Part shown: positions 1 through 5,766 of the stretch, piece after piece
Layout of the letters: each line of letters opens with the position of its first letter
Position numbering within the stretch: position 1 is the stretch's first letter
Position numbers and translations under genes: made by a program
Assembly: GCA_002483085.1 (NCBI GenBank)
Contig: DLHF01000015.1
Span: 1 to 6,408 of the forward strand
DNA from: Ignavibacteria bacterium UBA7675
Lineage (GTDB): Bacteria; Bacteroidota; Ignavibacteria; Kapaibacteriales; UB7675
Length of the DNA: 6,408 nt
Reading direction: 5' to 3'
The notes under the pieces: generated by a model
Databases searched by the model: none
Told to the model about the DNA's origin: nothing
The model's input: the letters and a program-made list of their open reading frames with translations, nothing else

Positions 1-3000
1 TGCCATACCGCTTTGGTTCCGCAGGATAAGAGTTTTGCCATAACGCGTGTTGATCGGAATTGTGCCAAAGGATAGTTGCATGGGATACAGCGGCAGCTTC
101 GAGGGATCAGAAATCACCTTACCAATCACAGACACCGTAACAGCATTTTCTGCACTCGATGCACCTTTGCCAGTACCATTGGAAAGCAACATATCAGCGC
201 TATAGGAACCCATGAGTGTATTTGCAGAAGGCTGCTTCATGCGTACCACGATAAACCACGGTTGCGTTTCAGTAACTTTTACTGGCGTGCCAACCGACGG
301 GCTGGACCAGTTTGATGTACGTGCAATATCGCCGTCACCGGCTATGCTAACGCTGCCTCCTGGGTTGAATTTACCGCGCAGGAAATATCTACCGCTGTTA
401 CTTACAATTTCCATGACCGAAGCGCCGTTGCCAGTGAGCACCGGATTCTGGTTCATGTCTACATCCACCAAGCCAGCTCGTGTCAGTGGAATAAGCACGA
501 CATTCTCATACTGCGAGGAATAGGTCTGGCCGAGAACGACAAAGGGCAGATCGACAAGTGTTGGTACACCGAGAATCGGCTTGCCTACCTTGCCTTCTAC
601 TGCAATCACCGTAGCAGGACCGTTGGCACCCGAGTGATTAATCGTAAGTGTTGCTGTCTTGGTCCCGGGTGTTGCACCAACCGAGTTCAGAGTGATCGAC
701 ACGACCACGGAACTGTTCAGCGTCGCGGGAATTGTCGACACCAGAAAGAGCGAAGCATCTGGACCAGTCAGCGTGTAGCTGGTAATATCTATGGGAGCCG
801 CAAGGTTAGTAATATCAGGTGCAATGGTGAAATCCTTGGTACGCGGCGTGCCACCTACCAGAATACCACCAACATCTAATTTTGCTCCGAGTGCCAGAAG
901 GTTTGTTGCACCATCCATTGCCGCCATCGAAGCGTAATAACCACTTACAGGTACAGTATAGGAAGCCTGTGCTCCATTGTTAGTAAAGGTAACCATCGCG
1001 TTTTTAGCACCAGCTCCACTTGTCCCCTGCAAGCCAAATTGCACGTCGACAGCAAGCGAACCATTGGGAGCTATTGTCCTGGACGATGGCAGTGGCGTGC
1101 TCGTACCAGCCAGAGAAACTCGGAAGTTTGCAGCATCAGCACCGCCAAAAACAATATTGCTAACAACAACCGGCGTACTGCCCGATGTGTTGTACACAGT
1201 AAAGCTGCGTGTTTGCTGTTTCCCAATATTGCCAAACGCAGCCGAACCAACTGTATAAAGCGATGCTGGCGAGGCATACGCTCCTATGTCTGCGTACTGC
1301 GTACTGCGTACTGCGCCAGTAAAGTCATCCGCTACCTGAGGTAATACAACGCCATTAAATTTTGCAGCAGGCGAATTATAGGGAATACGATAGTCACCTG
1401 CACCGAGGAATAATGGATCGGCACTTACCGACCGACCATCGCGTCCGCTGGCAGCCTGATAACCCGACAAGGGCACATAGACAAAGCCGCCGAAGCCACC
1501 CGCGAAGTTCGAACCATCAGCACTATTGACATACAACAAGTTGTTGTCGCTCATGACATCCGAGGTAACTTCATTCAGCCAAACACCAATCTTGAACCCC
1601 ACACCACTACGTGTAATTGATACAAGATTATTGCGGAACTGCACATTTACAGCAGGTGAAGTCTGAAGCAGACCAACCGATTGGCTCGAACTTGCATTTC
1701 CAGCGTCGTCCAAAGCAATAGTATTGTTATACGCAAAGAATCCATCGCTGCTGCTGTTAATGATTGTGTATAGTGTACCCAGTGTGGCCAGATCATAGAA
1801 CAAATTGTTCTTTATAATGTTTTCCTGTCCTACAGGTGCATCAGCAGCACTGGCCAGCACACCGTAGACAGTAAGCGATTGAACAGTAGGAGCAACGCGA
1901 TGGAATCGATTTTTCTCAATAACAACGCTGCGTGTAAACGAAGACAAACTCACGCCATAATACGAGCTTACAGTAGCGCGGCTCGGACGTGTAATATCAT
2001 TACCACTTACTACGCTATTGGCAACGGCGTACAGGGAGACACCATAGAAATAAAAATCCTGGATGGTATTGTTGGCAATACGAATATTGTTCGACGGCGC
2101 ATCGGTAAATCCAAAGAGATAAATGCCGTAATAGCCACCGGAGATCGTGTTATTCTCAATGGTAATGTTGTCTTGATAGTGTCCGTTAGTCTGCACCGAT
2201 ATACCGCGAAAATCTGTCGATGTGCTGTAGGTCAGGGCATTAATCACACTATTACGCACAATGACATTTCGCACATTGTTTGCCAATTCCACAACGGAGC
2301 CATAGCTGCCAGATGCAGGAGCCAACAGGCTCAATTTGTTCAGTGTATAATACTGAGCATTGTTGGCAAAGCGTACTGTGTATTTATCAGTCGATGTTGC
2401 CGACGAGGGCTGGAACACAACATCGGCTGCATTGCCGCTGGCAGCCTGAAGCGTAACAGTTTTCACTGCACTTGCTCCAGCAAATGGCTTCAGCAGTACC
2501 TGTGTATTATACGTGCCAGCAGCTATGTTGAACGTCACTGCTCCCGCAACACCTGCGGCATCCAATACTGTAAGAGCATCGCTTATCGTTGCAAAATTGG
2601 CTCCGCTACCACCCACACTATACGAACCGCTCAGCGCCGGGCGCAGTGCAATACTCGCAGTGTTGTTCGTGTTGTCGACATCGGCTGCACCATTTACCTG
2701 AAGGATTGTTCCGGTTAGGGTAATAGGCGCCTGCAAATTATAAGGAGTCGTGAAGCTGACTGTCTGGGAAGCATCGGGCGCAATACTGAGCCCGGTAAAA
2801 TCCTGCGTAACAGTCGTAGTACCGTCGGAGTATGACAACTTCAGCGATGTAATAGGAGTAATCCTTACATTCTGAATCTTCAGGCTCACTGTATTATTCC
2901 CAGCGGCAGCAGGAGCAACAGGTCCACCCCACTGCACAGAAGCATCTGTACCAGAAAGCGAAAACTCGTCGGCTCCAGGATCGGGCGAAGACGTGCTGCG

Positions 3001-5271
3001 TAATGCACCGTCGATATCAGTTGCAATCGAAACATTCACACCGCGACCATTAATAGCTGCACTCACTGTATGCAAATCAGTGGCCGAAACAAATGCTGGA
3101 TCGGCTACAACCGATTGAGCATCGAAACCGCTGGCACTCTGCCAGTCGGCAAGGGAAGTCTTGTCGGCTACTAAATAGCCTATTCTGGTGCCGGCAGTAT
3201 AGTACACATTATTATTGGAAGCTGTAAGACCCGGCGCCACATAGTACACAGCATAGCCGCTTCCTGTAGCAGCAAAGATATTATTCATGGATACGACATC
3301 GCCACCGGAAACATACAGCGCGCGGTTTGATGTCGATGTGCCCGATGCGCTCACACTGTTGTGATATACATTCAGACCATTTACTCCATTCAGGTACAAT
3401 CCATATATAGTAGAGCTGTTGCCAGCCAATCCAGACTGAATAAAGTTATTAGCTATCAGTGATCTATTGGCAGGGCTTGCCGTGCTGTTGTTCACATACA
3501 ATCCATAGGTCGGTCGATTGCCACCTATTTTATTTTTTTGTACGCTGAACGCATTTTGGCACGCGTTCATATTAATAGCATAATGCGATGAGTATGCAGT
3601 ATTCACAGTGATGTTGTTGCTGTTTATCTGCGGCGCATCAAGTTGATTCAAATAGATACTCATGTAGTACTGCGAGCTGAACGAGTTGTTCTCTATCGCT
3701 AATCCCTTGCCGAGATCGAGTAGATTCGAACCATAGAAATAAATACCATAACTGCCGTTGAGAATAGTATTGTTGCGTATTGCGTTATTGTGGTTGTTCG
3801 GAACGCCGGTAGCCGAGCTATTGGCGAAAATAGCTGCGTAATCAGTACCTGTTGATGTCGTTGTTTTTCCGTTCAGAACACAATTAGTAATGGTATTATT
3901 ATCTGCGCCATTCATGAGACGTACAAGTATTCCATACGTTCCGGTTGCTGTCATCGTCAGGTTTTTGAAGGTAATATAGTCGGCACCATTAAGCCTGATC
4001 ATGCTGTTGATCTTTACGGTGCTGGAGCCCGCTGAGTAACTGAGAACAACATCCGCAGCATTGCCCGACTGTGCTTGGAATGTTACTGTGCGAGCCGATC
4101 CTACACCCGGTATTGGAGTAATGGTAAATTGGTCGGTATAGGTGCCGTTTTTAATATTAAATACCACGTTGTCCCGCACACCATAAGCGCTGAGATACGC
4201 GGCTGCTAGTGCTGGGGTTGTAAAATCCGAAGGCGATGCACCCACAACCACACTGCCCGCAAGACCAGCCCCTACCGATTTCAGCAAGGTGTTATTTTGG
4301 GGATTAGCATCGGTTGTGTTGTTAGGATTGCTAATCGACATGGAAAGGCTATAAGCAGTATTGGCTACAAAATTGAAAGTACCAAGTTGTACAACCGTGG
4401 TGCCTCCGGGCGCAAGAGAACCTGTCCAACTGTACGTCGTCTGATTAACTCCATTCACCGACCAAGGAATCTGCACACTTGTGAGGTTATTCGTCCCATA
4501 GTTTTTCAAAATCACGCTTACGTTTTGCACACCGGGAGTAAAGCCTGACACTGGGCTTACGACATCGAACAGGCTGGCGTCGTTGGCCTGCCTAGCTGTA
4601 AACCGCATATTGGGGCGGTTTGAGGATGTACCAGTGGAACCTCTACCGGGCGTGCACATCAAATAGTCGCTATCGCTACGGAAGTAATTTACGCTTACAA
4701 AAGAAGTTGTTGTGTAATACGTAGAAGCGTTGCTGGCATATCCGTAAGGATAATTGTTAAAGCATACTTCAACCATCAGATTGGAAACACCATCCCATTG
4801 GAATTCTGATGCGATGTTAAAATTATGTGTATTCCAGCCTGCCACAGGTATATAATTAGGCGTCGAATACACAGCCGTCCACCCCGCTTCGTCCCACGTA
4901 CTCGAAAGGACTGTGACAGTTGTTTGCTTAAGCCTGATAGTAAAGCCCGGATGATCTTCAGCTCCGTTCACAGCAGCAATATTAAATGCAATAGAGTTCA
5001 GATAACCAGCGCCAAGCCCGGCAGCCGTGAGCTCCGACGCAAGAATAAGCATTTGATGTTTAGCGCCATTGTAATACTTGCCGTAAGGAGCTGGATACTC
5101 ACTGGTGCCATTGGAACTCGTACCAGTACCGATGTTGTAGAAGGTTTGAGCGTGGCTCTGGAAGGGGCTGATAAGACCAAGCGACACAATCAATGCCGCC
5201 AAAAATGCCTGAAGACCAAGCGCGCGCAATCGCATACGGCGACCGCTCACCGGCGTAGGTGCAGTGTACAT
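1..5271 (-). CDS. Giant secreted parallel beta-helix / choice-of-anchor D surface protein (3' end outside window)
   Basis: One continuous frame of at least 1757 codons, open at the window edge; I read every triplet and found no in-frame stop. The ATG at 5271 is chosen because GGAG sits 7 nt upstream. An in-frame ATG at 5235 (Met13) is possible but lacks a good ribosome site. Residues 1-41 look like a signal peptide: RRMRLR, a hydrophobic core at about 18-36, then SHA|QTF as cleavage site. Domain order by residue: N-terminal domain 43-225, CARDB-like Ig 228-333, beta-helix 335-770, Ig-like linker 771-881, beta-helix 882-1333, choice-of-anchor D 1336-1447 and about 1449-1565, unassigned 1575-1725, start of another ASH domain from about 1728. 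It is expected to be exported by Sec and then across the outer membrane, probably by T9SS as for its neighbour, but its own C-terminal sorting domain is not in view. No catalytic residues were recognised; adhesin or surface-layer function is inference. No exact family name is claimed. Confidence 0.93.
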   Translation of the reverse strand, partial: MYTAPTPVSGRRMRLRALGLQAFLAALIVSLGLISPFQSHAQTFYNIGTGTSSNGTSEYPAPYGKYYNGAKHQMLILASELTAAGLGAGYLNSIAFNIAAVNGAEDHPGFTIRLKQTTVTVLSSTWDEAGWTAVYSTPNYIPVAGWNTHNFNIASEFQWDGVSNLMVEVCFNNYPYGYASNASTYYTTTSFVSVNYFRSDSDYLMCTPGRGSTGTSSNRPNMRFTARQANDASLFDVVSPVSGFTPGVQNVSVILKNYGTNNLTSVQIPWSVNGVNQTTYSWTGSLAPGGTTVVQLGTFNFVANTAYSLSMSISNPNNTTDANPQNNTLLKSVGAGLAGSVVVGASPSDFTTPALAAAYLSAYGVRDNVVFNIKNGTYTDQFTITPIPGVGSARTVTFQAQSGNAADVVLSYSAGSSTVKINSMIRLNGADYITFKNLTMTATGTYGILVRLMNGADNNTITNCVLNGKTTTSTGTDYAAIFANSSATGVPNNHNNAIRNNTILNGSYGIYFYGSNLLDLGKGLAIENNSFSSQYYMSIYLNQLDAPQINSNNITVNTAYSSHYAINMNACQNAFSVQKNKIGGNRPTYGLYVNNSTASPANRSLIANNFIQSGLAGNSSTIYGLYLNGVNGLNVYHNSVSASGTSTSNRALYVSGGDVVSMNNIFAATGSGYAVYYVAPGLTASNNNVYYTAGTRIGYLVADKTSLADWQSASGFDAQSVVADPAFVSATDLHTVSAAINGRGVNVSIATDIDGALRSTSSPDPGADEFSLSGTDASVQWGGPVAPAAAGNNTVSLKIQNVRITPITSLKLSYSDGTTTVTQDFTGLSIAPDASQTVSFTTPYNLQAPITLTGTILQVNGAADVDNTNNTASIALRPALSGSYSVGGSGANFATISDALTVLDAAGVAGAVTFNIAAGTYNTQVLLKPFAGASAVKTVTLQAASGNAADVVFQPSSATSTDKYTVRFANNAQYYTLNKLSLLAPASGSYGSVVELANNVRNVIVRNSVINALTYSTSTDFRGISVQTNGHYQDNITIENNTISGGYYGIYLFGFTDAPSNNIRIANNTIQDFYFYGVSLYAVANSVVSGNDITRPSRATVSSYYGVSLSSFTRSVVIEKNRFHRVAPTVQSLTVYGVLASAADAPVGQENIIKNNLFYDLATLGTLYTIINSSSDGFFAYNNTIALDDAGNASSSQSVGLLQTSPAVNVQFRNNLVSITRSGVGFKIGVWLNEVTSDVMSDNNLLYVNSADGSNFAGGFGGFVYVPLSGYQAASGRDGRSVSADPLFLGAGDYRIPYNSPAAKFNGVVLPQVADDFTGAVRSTQYADIGAYASPASLYTVGSAAFGNIGKQQTRSFTVYNTSGSTPVVVSNIVFGGADAANFRVSLAGTSTPLPSSRTIAPNGSLAVDVQFGLQGTSGAGAKNAMVTFTNNGAQASYTVPVSGYYASMAAMDGATNLLALGAKLDVGGILVGGTPRTKDFTIAPDITNLAAPIDITSYTLTGPDASLFLVSTIPATLNSSVVVSITLNSVGATPGTKTATLTINHSGANGPATVIAVEGKVGKPILGVPTLVDLPFVVLGQTYSSQYENVVLIPLTRAGLVDVDMNQNPVLTGNGASVMEIVSNSGRYFLRGKFNPGGSVSIAGDGDIARTSNWSSPSVGTPVKVTETQPWFIVVRMKQPSANTLMGSYSADMLLSNGTGKGASSAENAVTVSVIGKVISDPSKLPLYPMQLSFGTIPINTRYGKTLILRNQSGMA
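577..1266 (-). other. Two choice-of-anchor D (ASH-type) domains in tandem (residues about 1336-1565)
   Basis: The first runs from SLYTVGSAAFGNIGKQQTRS through FTVYNTSGSTPVVVSNIVF, DAANFRV, RTIAPNGSLAVDVQFG and ends YTVPVSGYY. This is the standard order 'FG-x-x-x-x-x-x-x-x-F-x-x-x-N', 'a-x-F', 'l-x-P-x-x-s-x-x-v-x-V-x-F' and 'v-x-x-G'. The second starts near Met1449 with LGAKLDVGGILVGGTPRTKD, then YTLTGPDASLFLV, VVSITLNSVGATPG and closes VIAVEGKVGKP. ASH/choice-of-anchor D repeats are common just before T9SS or other sorting domains in secreted proteins and usually act as spacers. The second copy is more degenerate than the first. Confidence 0.7.
1273..2628 (-). repeat. Parallel beta-helix module 2 (residues about 882-1333), paralogue of module 1
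   Basis: It opens with GSYSVGGSGANFATISDAL, then VTFNIAAGTY (GTY at 919-921) and TVTLQAASGNAADVV (QAASGNAADVV at 942-952). Coils include VIVRNSVINAL, ITIENNTISGGYYGIYLFG (IENNTI at 1038-1043), IRIANNTIQDFYFYGVSLY, VVIEKNRFHRV, IIKNNLFYDL and VQFRNNLVSI. The cap is DDFTGAVRSTQYADIGAYAS. GTY and SGNAADVV lie 543 residues from the same motifs in module 1, showing a duplication. The DNA of the two copies is well diverged, so the event is old. A 7-bp tandem repeat lies inside the cap motif. Confidence 0.8.
1291..1315 (-). repeat. 7-bp tandem repeat (TGCGTAC on + strand, about 3.5 copies) inside the coding frame
   Basis: On the plus strand TGCGTAC occurs three times in perfect tandem at 1291-1311, followed by a partial TGCG. 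On the coding strand the unit is GTACGCA, and the three full copies encode exactly V-R-S-T-Q-Y-A (residues 1321-1327) in the cap of beta-helix module 2. The unit length is not a multiple of three. Loss of one unit would move translation to the frame that stops at 1071; gain of one unit would move it to the frame that stops at 1160-1162. Both would remove the choice-of-anchor D domains and everything beyond. Confidence 0.9.
2629..2961 (-). other. Ig-like linker between the two beta-helix modules (residues 771-881)
   Basis: The segment runs from SLSGTDASVQWGGPVAPAAAG through NNTVSLKIQNVRITPITSLKL, SIAPDASQTVSFTTPYNL and ILQVNGAADVDNTNNTASIAL. An opening Pro/Gly-rich strand, 'V-x-L-x-I-x-N' strand, 'APDASQTV' turn and closing 'D-x-D-N-x-NN' again match a CARDB-like sandwich, parallel to the one before module 1. 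The unit Ig plus beta-helix therefore seems to have been duplicated as a pair. Confidence 0.5.
2962..4269 (-). repeat. Parallel beta-helix module 1 (residues about 335-770)
   Basis: This module opens with VVFNIKNGTY (GTY at 376-378) and TVTFQAQSGNAADVV (399-409 for the QAQSGNAADVV part). Short Asn-rich coils follow: ITFKNLTM, NNTITNCVLNG, AIRNNTILNGSYGIYFYGSN (IRNNTI at 498-503), IENNSFSSQYYMSIYLN, INSNNITVN, IANNFIQSGL and VYHNSVSAS. It closes with a long loop and the cap motif DIDGALRSTSSPDPGADEF (752-770). The spacing of the NNTI-type turns is typical of right-handed parallel beta-helices of the pectate-lyase-like superfamily. No polysaccharide lyase catalytic pattern was recognised, so a structural or binding role is more likely. 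The NNTI motifs recur at irregular intervals rather than as exact copies. Confidence 0.8.
4273..4590 (-). other. CARDB-like Ig domain (residues about 228-333)
   Basis: The segment NDASLFDVVSPVSGFTPG, followed by VILKNYGTNNLTSVQIPWSV, LAPGGTTVVQLG and a closing NPQNNTLLKS, has the classic order of a CARDB/APHP-type Ig fold: an opening strand, 'xxNxGxxxL' in the second strand, 'LxPGxxxxV' and a final 'D-x-N-x-xNN'. It links the N-terminal domain to the first beta-helix. Such domains usually act as spacers or adhesion sandwiches on cell-surface proteins. The call rests on motif order only. Confidence 0.55.
4597..5145 (-). other. N-terminal extracellular domain of the giant protein (residues 43-225)
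   Basis: The mature protein begins with TFYNIGTGTSSNGTSEYPAP, then a segment with ASELTAAGLGAGYLNSIAF (about 70-90), GWNTHNF (145-151), QWDGVSNLMVEVCFNN (158-173, Cys170) and YLMCTPGRG (Cys206), closing with RPNMRF. The pattern of an IGTGT opening, an ASEL-x-AAG helix-like piece, GWN-T-H-F and F-x-WDG-x-SNL-x-VE-x-CF recurs at the N-terminus of many secreted Bacteroidota proteins. To me it looks like a jelly-roll-like or carbohydrate-binding-like beta-sandwich. The two cysteines are among the few in the protein and could form a disulfide. The fold and any glycan-binding role are inference. Confidence 0.6.
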
Positions 5272-5284
5272 AAAAAAACTCCGT
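5272..5284 (-). promoter_or_regulatory. Ribosome binding site with T7 spacer for the giant gene
   Basis: On the coding strand ACGGAG (5284-5279) is followed by seven T residues (5278-5272) and then ATG. The GGAG core is a good Shine-Dalgarno at normal spacing and decides the start at 5271 over Met13. The whole spacer is a homopolymer, so a change in its length would alter SD-to-ATG distance. Confidence 0.75.
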
Positions 5285-5361
5285 AGTAATGGGTTAAAAG
5301 AGAACGACGTACTGTTCGATGTAAACGGATATTCCGAAGCCTGACTTCTGCAGTTGCAAAT

Positions 5362-5387
5362 ACTGCATCGGTTTTTGCCGATACAGT
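5362..5387 (-). promoter_or_regulatory. Leader hairpin 1 (10-bp stem with one U-G pair)
   Basis: Read on the minus strand, the arm ACUGUAUCGG (5387-5378) pairs with CCGAUGCAGU (5371-5362) across a CAAAAA loop. Nine pairs are Watson-Crick and one is U-G, which would be a C-A mismatch on the plus strand. This suggests the structure belongs to the leader RNA of the giant gene. No U-tract follows, so it is not a classical terminator. It lies about 90 nt upstream of the ATG. No known riboswitch class was recognised. Confidence 0.45.
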
Positions 5388-5412
5388 TGGGACATTACGC
5401 TTCTGCACAGTG

Positions 5413-5438
5413 GTCTCACGAGGGGACGTTCGCAAGAC
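5413..5438 (-). promoter_or_regulatory. Leader hairpin 2 (9-bp stem with two G-U pairs)
   Basis: On the minus strand GUCUUGCGA (5438-5430) pairs with UCGUGAGAC (5421-5413), with an ACGUCCCC loop. Two of the nine pairs are U-G and G-U, so a full stem forms only in RNA of the giant gene's strand. It lies 25 nt upstream of hairpin 1 and spans the same 26 nt. Whether the pair is functional cannot be decided from a single sequence. Confidence 0.35.
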
Positions 5439-5598
5439 AATAGACTATCCGTGTTTATGGTATTCCTGAATTTACAATTGATAAACTGAAGCTATACTAT
5501 CATTGAAGCAACGATACACTATCGGAAGAAAAGACAACAACCCCGGGTTAATCTTCGAGCACTACCTATTTTTAGCTTGCATTTCCGCAATGAAGAAT

Positions 5599-5627
5599 AA
5601 AATACTCTATTTATTATTTGAAGTCAA
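5599..5627 (-). promoter_or_regulatory. Candidate sigma70-like promoter for the giant gene
   Basis: On the minus strand TTGACT (5627-5622) is separated by exactly 17 nt of AT-rich sequence from TATTTT (5604-5599). This is the best -35/-10 pair I found between the upstream terminator and the ATG. It would start transcription near 5592 and give a leader of about 320 nt that includes both hairpins. I found no convincing Bacteroides-type TAnnTTTG element; the only TTTG in the leader, near 5357-5360, lacks the TA. The call is inference from consensus alone. Confidence 0.35.
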
Positions 5628-5702
5628 GCGGTTTCTCTGGCGTTCTATATGTTGGTCAATACATCGTGATAGCTTATTATCATAATCCGTTTCTAATTGC
5701 AT

Positions 5703-5738
5703 AAAAAAAGCCACGACAGCAAATGTCGTGGCTTTTTT
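5703..5738 (-). terminator. Strong rho-independent terminator, sequence-symmetric (possibly bidirectional)
   Basis: A perfect 9-bp stem GCCACGACA / TGTCGTGGC (5710-5718 with 5724-5732) encloses a 5-nt loop. It is bordered by seven A on the left and six T on the right of the plus strand. In the minus direction the stem is followed by seven U residues, 28 nt after the TAG stop of the T9SS gene, which makes it the end of that transcript. In the plus direction it also has six U, so it could stop transcription from either side. It separates the two genes into different transcription units. Confidence 0.92.
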
Positions 5739-5766
5739 CGGACTCTTCTTTTTACAGAAAAGATGT

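Larger units (their letters stand above)
5272..5766. other. Intergenic region between the two minus-strand genes
   Basis: About 495 bp without a credible gene. It holds, from right to left, the terminator of the upstream gene, an AT-rich stretch with the promoter candidate, the two leader hairpins and the ribosome binding site. The 8-mer TGCAGAAG occurs twice on the minus strand (5407-5400 and 5352-5345), flanking hairpin 1. CGGA-ATA-TCCG at 5326-5336 is a short inverted repeat. The remaining sequence shows nothing I can name. Small open frames here (a TTG-started 60-codon frame at 5503-5685 on +, a 62-codon frame at 5247-5435 on -) lack ribosome sites or recognisable content. Confidence 0.7.

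Noticed and set aside
1071..1277. 68-codon minus-strand frame
   Set aside because: Out-of-frame shadow of the giant gene. Its only relevance is that it shows where translation would end after loss of one 7-bp unit.
1879..2718. 279-codon open frame on the plus strand
   Set aside because: It is the codon-for-codon antisense of beta-helix module 2. Its product is rich in Cys, His and Arg with no recognisable domain, while the minus strand gives a clear beta-helix. It stays open only because the sense gene uses no TTA, CTA or TCA codons there.
2962..4269. Beta-helix modules as a pectate or polysaccharide lyase
   Set aside because: The fold fits, but no catalytic Lys/Arg and calcium-binding Asp pattern was recognised, and the architecture is that of a modular surface protein.
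5345..5364. Possible Bacteroides-type -7 element around the TTTG at 5357-5360 (minus strand)
   Set aside because: Only the TTTG is present; the TA of TAnnTTTG and a TTTG at -33 are missing.
5247..5435. 62-codon minus-strand frame overlapping the start of the giant gene
   Set aside because: Different frame from the giant gene, basic low-information sequence, no ribosome site; it covers the leader hairpins and the signal peptide region.
5503..5685. 60-codon plus-strand frame in the intergenic region, with an internal ATG near 5591
   Set aside because: It needs a TTG start, has no ribosome site that I can see, and overlaps the promoter candidate. The hydrophobic stretch is short and not a convincing membrane peptide. 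A small peptide or RNA ending at the symmetric terminator cannot be excluded.
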